Assembly (NCBI GenBank): GCA_029204225.1
Contig: CM055097.1
Coordinates: 51,370,195 to 51,434,194, forward strand
Source of the DNA: Diphasiastrum complanatum
Lineage: Eukaryota; Streptophyta; Lycopodiopsida; Lycopodiales; Lycopodiaceae
Direction of reading: 5' to 3'
Length of the DNA: 64,000 nt
Numbering within the stretch: the stretch's first letter is position 1; every line of letters starts with the position of its first letter. Positions 41,979 through 54,200 of this stretch are shown here, one piece after another. Under the pieces are notes generated by a model. The model was not told where the DNA came from. It ran no database searches and saw nothing but the letters and a program-made list of their open reading frames with translations. A program made the position numbers and the translations under genes.

Positions 41979-42960
41979 CTCCCCCTTAAGCTTAACTCTT
42001 AGGATTTTTAATGAAGTTTAATAAGGTTGCGTAAGACAACATGCTTCTCCCTTGAGAGCGGTTTTGTCAAAATATCAGCCAACATATATTAGTATGACAT
42101 TAACTTAATTTGGCATCTTTGTTCAAACCTTTCTCTCTAATGAAATGAAATTGAACTTCAACGTGTTTAATTCTAGAGTGAGTTCATGGGTCTAGAAATA
42201 GAGCAATGCAACCCTAATTGTCCCAATAGAGTATAGTTGGTCTGAATTGAGAAAACATTAGATCCTAGAGCAATCTTCTGATCCAGATAATCTCCTTTAC
42301 TGTAGAGGTGGTTGCAATGTATTCGGACTCTATGGAAGACAAGGAAATGCATTTCTGCTTTCAACCATTCCATGAGATGGGTCCTCCTGCTCGAAAAAGC
42401 ATAAGTAGCTAGAAGTGGATTTTTGTGTGTCCACGTCTCCAGTCCAATCAGAGTCAAAAATATAACACTAAGAGTTATATTTCCATTATAGCACAGAGCA
42501 TAGTGCTTCGTGGCTTGATTGTATCTTAATGCAAGTCAGTAGAGCTTTCCAATGAGGTAGGTCAAAATTTGTCATATATTGTGATAGTGTGTTGACTATG
42601 TAGGTAAGATCGTAGACCATGGCATACGTGATCGATCCGACTATCGACTGATAAGGGTATTTGCACATCTCCTTCTTCTCTACTTCAGCCTTCGGGCACA
42701 TGTCTTTTGATAGTTTGAATCATGGATCCATAAGTGAGTCAGTTGACTTGTATTCGTCCATGCTATACCTGTAGAGTACACTAGATACCTTTCTAGGCTT
42801 ATCAAAATCCTTCTTTTGCTTTGTCTCTAGATATCTTGATCAAGAAAAGGTAATGCACTAGGCCTAAATCAATCATTTTGAATATCTTCAACAATAGAGA
42901 CTTTGTCTCTTCTAGTAACTGATTCGAATTGTTGATAATCAAAGAGTGATTTTAAATGTG
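41979..42960 (-). pseudogene. Copia-5: RNase H fragment
   Basis: A purine tract (AAGCTTAAGGGGGAG on the minus strand) at 41979-41993 is preceded by RNase H: KEMCKYPYQSIVGSITYAM, YIVNTLSQYMTNF, HWKALL, then broken pieces including a degraded DSDW and KSTS region and the TEAEY equivalent, and a C-terminal block near 42170 (NSRIKHVEVQFHFI-like). Stops are frequent. The fragment ends near 42960, shortly before cassette B. It belongs to a copia lineage different from Copia-1/2. Confidence 0.75.
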
Positions 42961-43010
42961 TGGTCCATTGTGACCAACACAATTGATCATGTCCTTTTTT
43001 GTAGGAAGGC

Positions 43011-44207
43011 ATGGGCTTTGTGTTTTATCTTTCTGCTCTTGTTCCTGAGGAGGCAAGGACTTCGAGGCTTAGCATTGAGGGTGCCTCATCATCAACTGAT
43101 TCTGTGATATCAGAGTCAACTATTGTTGATGATGACTTGGGTGCTGACGAGGAGGCAAGATTGGCATCAATGTACGAAACCAGTCGAGTCTCGTGCATTG
43201 TCCATTTCTTCCTTATCTGATGTGAATCCATATGACAAAACCAAGACTCTCCTCGATTTGCCAGTGTATTACATGAATAGTGTTGCATACCTCTCACTAA
43301 ATGATGTTGGAGATGTTCTTGATCTAAGGGAGGACGAAATATTATCAATTTTGTCTAGTTTCATCAAAGAATTCGGGGACTTCACAGATCTCGATGGTGA
43401 TGATGATCTACGTCTTCTATTGATTACAAAGACGGAGATGGATGGATGGATGGGACTGAAGCACTGCAGTCAATCATGTCTGAAAGCGGGGCATACCAGG
43501 CAAATTTGCCTTGTGAGGAGGAATTTCTGAAAATCCGGAACAGATATATGTGTCAGTCTTCGGAAACTAGTCCATCCAGTGCTTCGACGACCATTGTTGA
43601 TGGTCATGATCTACATACTGCTGTACTTATTGAAGCTGGTGAGCATGATCTGGTAGGTAAATCTGGTTTTATCTTAATGAGATTTTTATTCAAATATAGC
43701 TATTTTGTTTTTCAAGACATGTGACCTTTGCTCGTATTTTACAGGCTACTGTGGAGGTGGATGCCTTTGCAACAAGGCAGGGATATTTGAGGGAAGGCCA
43801 GGGATCACGACAAAGAGATTCATCCCTGTCCAAATATTTGAAGTGCTTTGTAAATAAAGAGCTTTGCATTCATCATAGCAAATTTTCTTCAGATGTTGCG
43901 ACAATAATAATGGCAATTAAAGCGTTATCCTATTTCTCGAACGGGCATAAATACCCTCCGAATACATTTAAATTATTTTTGCGAAGAGAGACATTGTCAT
44001 AAAAGTATTTGGCTACGTAGTGAGGAAGTTCCAAAAAGGTCTTCCTCCTTAGTTGTTTTCTCTGGAGACATTGACTTGAGCAAAAGAAGATCGATTGATT
44101 TTTAAGATCCATATGATAGAAAAAAATTTCTTCATGACCACACATCAAAGCTGATCATTAAAGACAAAGAGAAAGCCTTGCATTGTACTACAAATGATGC
44201 AATATAA
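43011..44207 (+). pseudogene. Cassette companion protein (copy B, frameshifted)
   Basis: Longer N-terminal region than copy A: Ser/Asp-rich (STDSVISESTIVDDDLGADEE), then after a frameshift near 43190 DVNPYDKTKTLLDLPVYYM, LSLNDVGDVLDLREDEILS and acidic DLDGDDDLR. A second shift in a GGAT repeat at 43440-43455 leads to MSESGAYQANLPCEEEFL and IEAGEHDL. An intron (about 43651-43745, GTAGGT...TTTACAG) joins this to ATVEVDAFATRQGYLRE and AIKALSYFSNGHK; a third shift near 43990 precedes YDRKKFLHDHT. No recognised family. The extra 5' coding suggests copy A is truncated. Confidence 0.5.
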
Positions 44208-44240
44208 TACATATACTTTTTTCGTCTGATATCATGAAAA

Positions 44241-46795
44241 TTACTCTTGGTTGAGTCTTGCATCAGTATTATTTTTGTCTATAAATTTGCACACCTTTCT
44301 GAATTTTTGATGATTTGTTGATCTAGTTTTATATCGGATTTGAATACGCATGTAGAACCATCGAAATAGCTGGATGATGTAACTATCTTTTTGAGATGTT
44401 CCACCGTGTTGTGTATTTCGATGAAATGCTGCTCTGGCTTGCCAATGCGATTTCTCCATTCCTTGTGATGACCAAATACTTAGACTGCCATAGGCTTTTG
44501 CAAAAAATGATGCATGATGTCGTAAAATGTGCTGCAATATCAGAGATACAAATATTGTCATATTAATCATTTTAAATTTAGCGTATGTGCAATGAGATTA
44601 TAAATCGAAGAGTTAGTTACATTGAATAGAGAATTACCATATAATGTGTAATATGATCTTCACCCCAGGCGTCTTTAACTGCATCCACAAACTCAATTGT
44701 TGATTTCTCAATTAGTAGGACATCAATATCAGACAGTTTATCTTTTCTGAGCAATTTGACCATGTTGTCAAGCTTTGTCCAGACTTCAACTTTTTTAATC
44801 CTCGTTGTTCCTTTTTCTTCAAAATCCTTTGTGGCATTGAGTACATCTATCCAAATTTAGTACTGGATTTTAGTTGGTTTTCCAGAATGATTTGATAAGA
44901 AACGACGAGCTTTGGGTCCTCCTATACTTGGTTTGCATGGGATTTTTCTCATTTTCCCTGAAAGCTTCTCGTCCTTTTGTATTTTAGCATGTCCTTTATG
45001 AAGTCCCGCTTCTAATAAAACTTCTTCCAATCGAGCTATTGCTTTTTTGGCTAATGACTCTGGTTTAGTATTCCAAGCAAACCAAATATGAAGGTATATC
45101 AATTTTTTGATAATTCTAACCTCTCCATGTAGTGTACAAATGTGAACATTTTTAAGCGGAATCGGTAATACTGATTTCCAAGTCGGATCTTCTATATCCC
45201 TTGAAACTCTCATGCTCTTCGACATGTCATGTGTAGTTTTCATGCAATAGAGGCATGGATGTTTTGAATTTGCTCCATGTGAGACGTTGAACATGCACTT
45301 CAATGACTTCGGTCTCCAGCCAAATGTCATTCCACCTTAAAATCACCTATTCCAGAAATATTGAGTGGTGTGTTGCTCATATGATTCTTAATTATCTCTG
45401 GATATTCTGTTTTACTAAAAATCTAAAATAGAATGTCATGATCTTCTTTATTATTTTTGGACTGCACACTGAAATCAAGACTCTCCAAGTTTATCGTATT
45501 GCTTAATGCTCCATTCATAAGTGTAACACTAACCCTTTCCAGCTTTTGTCCCTTATTACTTTTGATACATCTAACTTGAGAACTAATATCAATTTTTCAG
45601 CACTTTCATTTGTGATTCCATAAAACTTTACAATAAATCTCAGTAAATGATTCAGAGCTACAAACATATTGTTGGTAATATCATATGACAAAGTGCCATG
45701 TTTTGAGTTATAAATTTCATTTATATGGTAAGAAATACCAATGATGTTTTGCAAACCCCTATTTAACACATCCCTCTCTAATTTGATTTGAAAGGGTCGG
45801 GGAATAGGAAATTTTTTTATATGTATTTGTCCAAATGCCTCTTTGATAATTTTAAACATTGTGTCATATGCATCCCTGCTAATACCAAAACAATCACATG
45901 CTCCTTGTATCAATTTTCGGTCAATGATCTTGCCGACTTCGCCCATAAGGGCCTCTACAATCTTGGACTTGATTCGAGAATATCGTTGATTTCCAAGTAG
46001 ACTCGTCATTGACTTCGCTGTAAGTACTGCACTCAAAGACTTTCCAATCATGTCCTTGTCTTTCAGATTTCATTGGTGACTAAAGCTGGTCTGCAAAATA
46101 AAAATAAGATTTAGAAAAAAAAACAATTCACACCCATTGAGTGCTAGATGAAAAAAAACACATGAATAGTTTAAAACATAATCTTAAAGCATATATTCTT
46201 TTTTTCCGTTGACCCCCACTTGTTGAAAGCTCGTCAATACTTTTTAAAATAACTCTTTTTCGTTTATTGTTTAGTATTTTCTTTCGTAACGTGTTTACTT
46301 CTACATTTATTTGACAATATGAGGTACGCAATGTTTGTACAATTAGTTTCATATTGTCAGTTTCTTGGTTAAGGTTTAATATAATATCTTGCAAACGAGA
46401 ATTATCTATCTTCAAGATTTCATTCTCTTCTTTTGTTTGCAAAAAAAGAGTTTTTTTTTCTCGGTAGTCAGTAAGCAAACCATTCTACATATTTTCCAAA
46501 CAATGGATTTTTTTCATTGAATTACTAATGCCATAACTTTTCAATCTTTCACAATAACCCAATAGACCATTGTGTCCTTCACACAAAAACAGTATGACCG
46601 ATCTAAAATTTGGATGTTGCATTGAGCTTGGATCGATTGGATACAAACTTCCATCAACCCATAGATCACAATGTTTTATGTCTTTCGTCCTTTGGTGAGC
46701 TGGTAAGGTGGATCCTTTCAAATTTTTTCTCGACAGTGGAGCATATTCCGTGGGAAGATCAATATGGAGATGATATTTAGACATCTTAATAATCA
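44241..46795 (-). pseudogene. Transposase-like protein with CxxC and EKSHW blocks (copy B, broken)
   Basis: Reads MIIKMSKYHLHIDLPTEYA, DLWVDGSLYP, GHNGLLGYCERL (46485-46796), a coiled coil and KKRIYAL (46128-46478), GISRDAYDTMFKIIKEAFG, IPRPFQIKLERDVLNRG, LVLKLDVSKV (45515-46051), LAGD then SLKCMFNVSHGANSK and HPCLYCMK, VHICTLHGEVRIIKKL, PSIGGPKARRFLSNH (44857-45330), a tail to AWGEDHITHYM, an intron at about 44532-44638, and the last exon with YGSLSIWSSQGMEKSHW and FHRNTQH. It lacks the copy A intron at 6954-7034. Lesions include stops, a lost donor near 46172 and frameshifts. Confidence 0.6.
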
Positions 46796-47424
46796 ATAAA
46801 TTAATCTAGTAGAAAACCAACTTGTTATATATCTTGTAAGCTATTAAAACTCGTCTTAATTAAAAAATTAATTAATTGAAAAAGTTTGAAATGACCTTGA
46901 CGCCCTTTTTGATCCATCACACTCCATGTTTTTTGCTTTATATGCAAAATCAAAGCTTTGCAGTTACGAGCAAAATAAGCAAAATATTTTCTCAATAGAT
47001 GTGTGTTGAAATTGCAAATATTTAAATTGCAAAAGTTTGAAATAACCTTGCCGCTCCATTTGATCCAACACACTCCGTATTTTCTGAATTGCAAAAATTT
47101 AGATTCACGTTGGCGCTCATTGTGATCCAAAATATTCAAAGTTTTTTGCCATGATTTTCAGATCGATAAGACTGTTTTCCTTGGATGTAAACGCTTTGAG
47201 TAGATGGAAAGAAAACTTTGATGTGCAATACGATTTGCATTTACATGAGAAGTTATGTTAGTTAATGGTAGAAAATAGAATCTTGAAGTATGGACCCCAC
47301 ACGTTGCGGCTACCCAACTTCCAGTTAACTACATACGTTACTAGTGAGGTCAAGTTATCGGAGTTGTGCGGGCAGACCAAAAACTCGGTCGGAGTTTTAA
47401 AATCCAACGATTTTCTCTCTCTTA

Positions 47425-47472
47425 CGTGGCATTTCTTAGACAGCCCTTTTGGGCCTTGGAACTCCTCTAATG
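47425..47472 (+). repeat. Right terminal sequence of cassette B
   Basis: Aligns with 8891-8939 of cassette A and ends CTCCTCTAATG. The inner block GCCCTTTTGGGCC resembles GGCCCTTTTTG of the MITE terminus. Confidence 0.55.
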
Positions 47473-47784
47473 CAAGTGCACCAAAATAATTCACTTTCGT
47501 ATGTATGGAAAACCCATGTAAAAGATATGGACTAAATTCAAAATCAAATTGTTTGATATTAACTTGTACCTCAAGTTTCTTAATTCCACCGTTGAGAATC
47601 ATCAGTTTTTAGGGCTCTTAATCTAATGATGGGCATCTATACTTACGTGTGCTTCTATGAAGAGAAAAAAAAGTTATATAATGAGGTATATAATGAGGGT
47701 GGACTCCCTCATTCCTTCTCCTCTACTCTTTTTCCTCTCTTCAATTTCTGCAATGCTTATGCTCTCTTAAAAAGGATTCAGTGT

Positions 47785-47866
47785 GGAAAGCAAGTAGGAT
47801 TCAAACCTACTGTGGAGCGCTGGATTGCAAGCCATTTAATCGATTTTTGGAACACTTTTTAGCAAT
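47785..47866 (-). tRNA. tRNA-like remnant with perfect T arm, probably organelle-derived pseudogene
   Basis: On the minus strand GTAGG-TTTGAAT-CCTAC (47794-47810) is a perfect T arm. Upstream lie a GCGCTCCACA stretch that could be a long variable arm, TTGCAAT in an anticodon-loop position, and CCAAAAATCG resembling a D-arm region. The anticodon stem and the acceptor stem do not pair properly. It is most like an organellar tyrosine- or cysteine-type tRNA transferred to the nucleus and decayed. A chance resemblance is possible. Confidence 0.3.
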
Positions 47867-49198
47867 TTTGTAAGTGTTGAACTAGCCGTTGGCCACGTAC
47901 CTCATCATTTATTGCTTTGATCTAATGCAAACACTATGCACATTGTGTTTTTGAAAGCATCAGCATTGTTTAGCTTCAGGTCTAATGTCCGTATTCGCAT
48001 TGATGTTGCCAGCAGTAGATCGCTGATTGGCAAATATTTAAACACGTATTTTGAGCTAGTTCCACTATGTCTTGCATCGCTGCTTGCTGGAGGAAATCTG
48101 CACAAAATTTGATGATTTTTTTCAACAGTTGACCGCTGATTTGATAGATTTCTTTCACATAATGATGCATTCTCTGGCCAGCAGTAGAACGATGCCTATG
48201 TAGGAAGCTTTTTTAAATACTTATGAGTGTGTATCCTACTATGCATACATTGCATGGGCACCCACTTTTTACAATGCTATAGCACGATTACACTCTTCTA
48301 CACACTAAGGATCTTCCTTTACCTAACAAGGAATTGCTAACGACGTTCTCTAGAAAGGTATGATTTCTAATCTAACTCAACATTGTTTTATGTTGCTTTT
48401 CTTCAAGTAAGATGTATGATAAGAAAGATCATAAGGCTGCTGCTTCATAATGATCAATAACCACGGATTCTTGGATACCAAAACAAGTAGTCTTTGGCAA
48501 ATGGATACCTCGCTCTTAAAAATAGATGGCAAGCCTTGTAATACTCTACTTCTACAAGGTTTTATGAACATAACTTAGAATCGTGGCTCTTTAATCATAA
48601 TGCTATTAGGGTGTGTAACGTAGCCAAGTGGAAGAAACAATCATGTCGACCTCTCAAGAAGAATCTACTACACGCATTCATGTATGATTTCATAAAAACC
48701 CCAACTACTTAGACGGGATTTTAAATGATGGAATGGATATGGGTTAAACTCTATGTGTTCCATGATAGCTTAAGACTATGTTGATTTGTAAGTAGTATGC
48801 TTCACAACATTCCTTTAAGTATGATAAATGAGGTACTACTAAACATTACTAATACGTAATCATTTAAGAGTACTATCAATGCATATGATCAAAGAAAACC
48901 CTATTTAACAACCTTACCCATGTGAATGAAAATAAGCTAGGGCTCGTAGGTATTTATGAGTTAAAGTGTATGTATAGTGGCACTGGAAAGCATGGATTTG
49001 CTCAATACTTGCCACACTCGTAGGAGACTAATATACTAGTCTTCGGGGTCAAAATGGTACGGAGGTACCCTGATACCTACAAGAATTTATACACTTTACT
49101 TGTTGCACTAAAACACAATAATGGACTATAGCAAGTTATTAAATTACAGCTTTTGGCATCTAATATTGTTGAATCGGTTCAGAGTTTGGTATGCCCGA

Positions 49199-49249
49199 AT
49201 GGCATGGATTTGCCCAAGTCAGCTTGAACGGCATGGATTTGCCCAAGTG
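49199..49249 (+). repeat. Short duplication GGCATGGATTTGCCCAAGT
   Basis: The 19-bp unit is present twice about 31 bp apart; a weaker relative (GCATGGATTTGCTCAA) occurs near 48990. Confidence 0.7.
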
Positions 49250-49797
49250 TTTGTACATAGAGTCCATCGAGTGCCAAATGATTCACAGGGACTGATGGGT
49301 AAAGGATGGCATGAATATGCCCTGCTACCGACTCCTATGGCCAAACTACACCTTTTCCACTTGTTGTGATTGGTTATGGCTTCGTCATTTAAGCTATGTA
49401 ATTGTCAATTGATAATATTATACTTGCTTGTACTGATCAGTATGGTGGATGCTCTAATACGGTGACATTAGGGCAAGATTTACGATGTGGTAAAATGCGT
49501 GGTAGGGAAGATTGGACTAATGATTATGCTTTCTAATTAAACTGATAGTGAATCTTGTTTCGGACATGGATGACAACTGATGCTCAGCTATGACACATAT
49601 CTTCCTCACTGAACTAACTCGTGCGGCTGCGTTTTGTGGGATGGTGGCAAGTAACAGCTGGGTATCCTAAAACTTGTTTTACTTTATGGTGCTTTGTACC
49701 GTAAGTTTTTTTCAGCTTTGTTTTAACCTGTTATGCTATCAGACGAAAGGATTCAAAGAATTTGTCTTGACTTGTCAATGGGGACTAGTGAAATCTG

Positions 49798-49942
<145 letters not shown>

Positions 49943-50639
49943 ATGTGTATTGCTAATGTGGTAATCTTCTCTTGTTGTTTCCTATTCCCAAAGGTTCTTT
50001 TCTATCAACTTCATCTTTTCTTTCATTCTTTTACCCTTTGTCCTGATCTTTGGGCTTTGTTATTGGTAATGAAAATCTTGACTTGGAAGCTGGTGTAGAA
50101 GTGAAACTAGATGTGGAAGTGCACATAGTCATTCTTCACCTAGTTTTGGACTTAGAACACTTGTTAGTGACAAGTAGCTTGTAGTACAACAATCATTTCC
50201 TAATCCCTGGAGCAATCACATTGCCATTGAACTTGATTGTCCATTCATACTATCAAACTCAACTTACATTATTTGACCTACAATCTCACTAATTGCGAGA
50301 AGATTTATTGCACTTTTGGACACATACTAGACCTCTGTGATTATATTATTGCTACTTAAAGGCATTTCCACCATTACATCACCCTTTTCATAAGCTCTTT
50401 GAGTATAGTCATCACACATGTAGACATTGAGATCTACACAACCTTCTTGAAGGGTATGAAAATCTCACCTTGGACTCATGTGTTGAGATGCATCCAAGTC
50501 TAGAAACAACAATCCATGTAGAATTTGTTCTCATCCCTTACACTAAATAGATGACGATATGATCTCACATGGTCTCCGCTAGATATCAAAATATCTACTT
50601 CCATGAACTAATTGTAGTTTTCTTGAGTGACAACTTTTA

Positions 50640-51215
50640 AGATCGAAATTTTTTTTCTGCAATTCTTCTTTCTTCCTTGAATCTAAAGAAGAATCACCAT
50701 CTTGCTTGCCATGGTTTATCTCCCCTTCTTCTTTTTTCTTGCACAAATGCTACGCTTTCCATATGATATGAGCATCAGTAAGTCCAAAAATATGTTTTCT
50801 AGTTTCTTCATGCAATAACAAGCCACATGACTCCTCTAAATTAGGTTGGCTTTCTTAAACCAACAATCTCACAATAGAAGTTTGGAATTTTCTCATGTAG
50901 ACTATTAAATATGGTAAGAACATATATGAGTTAGAGATAGATGATTAATGGCATAGGACTCATGATCAAAATATGAAGCTTTGTTTAAGATGTTAAAAAC
51001 CATGGATTCAGTGCTTGTTTCTTACAAGATTTTTGCCATCTTCCTAGATTTCACTTATAATCTTTACTTTCTTGATGTATGGAATCACATTATCTTTGAC
51101 CAACATGTTGATATAAACATGAGTCTTTCTAATTTTATAATCAAACTCTTTTACCTCTCTATCTCTTCACCAATCACAACATCCCACATATTTTTAAAGA
51201 GCAACTAGGACAATC
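50640..51215 (-). pseudogene. Very degenerate copia gag-like fragment
   Basis: On the minus strand, broken frames read DNVIPYIKKVKIISEI and, further on, GKRSICARKKK. These resemble the UBN2-type gag of other copia lineages (pattern L-x-D-N-L-I-P-x-I and the later ARKKLP region). Many stops. The call rests on short matches recognised by eye. Confidence 0.25.
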
Positions 51216-54200
51216 TCCATCTTGGACATCTGCATATTGTAATTTCATACGATCCAACTTGCTATATAAACAACATTGTACTCAATGAGGCTTGCCATAG
51301 CTAATTATTGCATGCATCTATGTACAGACTACAAGCAAATATCATATCTTCCAAATAGTTCCACAAACCAAGGTCCTCTTGGTGGTTGTTAGATTGTGCA
51401 ACTTCCACAAAGAATTGTTCATAACAATGCGCAAAAATATACTTACCTTATCAAAATCAATTAATTGCTCTCTCTTTTTTGCCTTGCATTTAACTTAATA
51501 CCAATCTTAAAAATTACCACAAAGTCTCTATAGTCTTATGCAATACATGAAACTAACATGCATGTACCATGCAAGGTAAATTAGTCAATTATAGCTTCAA
51601 GAAAGTAAAATTTCTAACTTATCTTGTATACAATAAAGATACGTAACTTGGCCTCCTATCTATTTGATTTGTCAAGCTAAAGATGCAGTTATTGACTTTC
51701 TATTATTGATGAATTAGACCTAAAACAATCCATAAAGAAATAAGAGAAAAACTACTAAAAAAACTAAACAAAATCATATCACATAGCAAGTCAATTGGCA
51801 TGGACTCTTCAAGAGTATTGTTACAACTCCCATGAATCTCCGATTGCCTTGATAATTCCGCACACCCCAAACTAGTGACAATGCACCGTATCTGCCCATC
51901 CATAGGGTCACAACCGACCCACCCCCATGCACTGGAGCTATCGACATAGTCATGCCTAGTCGAACCTCCTGCAATATATAGATTCTATTATTCTTTTTTG
52001 AAATGGACCAATGGTGCAAGCACCTTTGAGAGAGATGTATTTGAGTGCTCAAAGATCTCGCCAAAGGTAAGAGGACCTTATGAAGATGCGGCATGAATGT
52101 ATACAAGACATTAAGATTTGTACCATGACTAGAACTCTTGTCAATGATGATCCAATTGTACATCCGTTCTAGAATTGTGCAAAGTTGTTGATTTTTCAGA
52201 ATTGCCAAATGGAGAACTTGAATTATTATGGTTCATTGGTTTCAAACACACTATTGTGATTCATACAAGCAGAAGTATGTTTTGGGAATAGTTGCCAATC
52301 TTTTTTGCTAAAGAAAAATGCAAGGCAGCCAAAACACAATTGTATTTGTCCTAGATGATATTGATTTTTGTGTTTGAATCTCGAAGTGACTAGATCTAGT
52401 CGCATCAAAGAAGTGACATTATCAAACAACGTCTTACACCCAAGGTATGCACTTATAAGGCCGAAACATAATTCAAAAGGACACATATATGAACCAAAGC
52501 CAAGCTCAAATTGCACAAAGATGGGAAAACTTATCTTGTTGATAGTGTTGATGAGGATGGCTCCTTGAAATTATATAGATGATGTTGAATTTGGAGGTGC
52601 TGACACATAATGAGAAATGGTTTTATTATTATTGGCTAAGAATTCATGGTTTTTGAAAAGTTTTGAGGAAAATCTACTTTTGTATTAGGATCCTAGATCA
52701 TGGAGCTAGTAGTGAATCTAGAGAAAATTTAAAACGATGCAAAACATTTGGAATAGTTTGTTGGGTGCCTAATATCAAAAACTAGAAAAAGAAAATGAGA
52801 ATTTGAATTTTTGTTTAGAATAATAAAGTCATCCAAAAAAAATTCAAGTGCTTTTACCATTATTCTTTATGCCTATGATATTTTAAAACAATCAAGGAAA
52901 AATGTCGAATGGTTTTCAATTGTGAAATATTCACCTATTTCATACCCTATTATGTTACTTGTACACTATCAATAATATTATTAGGAAGTGTTCACTTTCT
53001 CTTGACACATAAAAAAACACAATGAAAGTAAGGCCTTTAAATAAAGTTGTTTTTGCCTATTACTAGCTCAGTTGCTTCATATAGTGGACACGCCATATCC
53101 AACCCTCGAATTGCCTCACAAATGTTTTCTAAAAGTGTAAATCCTTTCCACCTTCCCTCGGAGGGAATGCAAGGCCTCCACATCTAACAACTCATCATCC
53201 TGCGACCTTTGTTGCATGTGCAAAAAGAATATTGGCATGTTCCTTCTCATATGTTCATAATGCATGTAAGAATGTTGACTATTTGATGAAGAGCTGCTTT
53301 TAATTGCACGTGGACTTTGGTGGGGTTGGGATCAATGTTTTTGAAGGGAAGGAAAAAACTCAAAAATGAAGTCTATGTGAATCAATGTGTTAGCATAAAG
53401 TTTATGTACCATGTTGTTGTTGTTGTGCTCAATCATGCGATGTTTACATAGGTTGAGTTTGCCAATCATAGAGTGGCGTCCAGTTGCTCATTCAGATGTT
53501 ATTTAGAAAATGCTTTGACTTCAGCTTGAATGTTCTCATTCCCTTCTTAGCAATCAAGAAAGGAAACGAAAGTATGTTTGACTAAACAAAATCAATATTC
53601 TTCTCCTCAAATGTTTGACATGAAAAGGTTGAAGAATGCTCACCAACAATTACCACACCCAAAAAAATTAAAAAAAACCAATGCAAAATCTATACAATCA
53701 GCATATCTAAAGCTAGAACCCATTTGAGCCAAGAGTGAAAATCATAGTCAAAACTATAAAGATGCAACATAAATGAAAGTGTGCAACATTGAAATTTTAC
53801 AAAAAAATAATGTGACCTTTATATATATTTAAATCAAACTAGTTCTAATCCACCAAAAAGATCACCACATCATCATGTACTAGTCTTGTAAGATACACAT
53901 CTTAAGTGCTCCTCGGCATCTCACGTACACATTTGTTAAAGGAAAGCATGATCTTAGCTGTAGGATAACATGCATAGTTGAATTCACAATAACACATTGA
54001 TCCCTACATTCAAATTTGCGAACACAAAAAAGGAACTCAAAACATGCCTTGTCAATCAAAAAAGGCATTCACATATAAAATAGATCGTTGTTCATTCCAC
54101 ATCCATCCCATCTCACATTTTTATGTATCATGGATTTAAAAACCTCGCTAATGACTTTCTGAAGATTGAAGTCGATGCAGCATGAAAATATTCACATTGC

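Larger units (their letters stand above)
43011..47472. mobile_element. Cassette B: two-gene putative DNA transposon, second copy
   Basis: Same arrangement as cassette A: a plus-strand gene (43011-44207) and a minus-strand transposase-like gene (44241-46795), converging with about 33 bp between their stop codons. The right end reads GTGGCATTTCTTAG...GGAACTCCTCTAATG. Protein blocks agree with copy A at roughly 60 percent by eye and up to 29 of 32 in the last exon, so the two copies are old relatives rather than a recent duplication. The left terminus was not found. Confidence 0.6.
47473..49670. other. Intergenic sequence
   Basis: No coding region is supported. Contains a tRNA-like remnant (47785-47866) and a short duplication (49199-49249). 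Isolated short frames lack domains. Confidence 0.5.

Noticed and set aside
40080-47472. A single large element from the MITE left end (39724) to the cassette B right end
   Set aside because: The MITE's own right terminus at 40110 pairs with 39724 over 31 bp, and the Copia-4 LTR does not resume after 47472.
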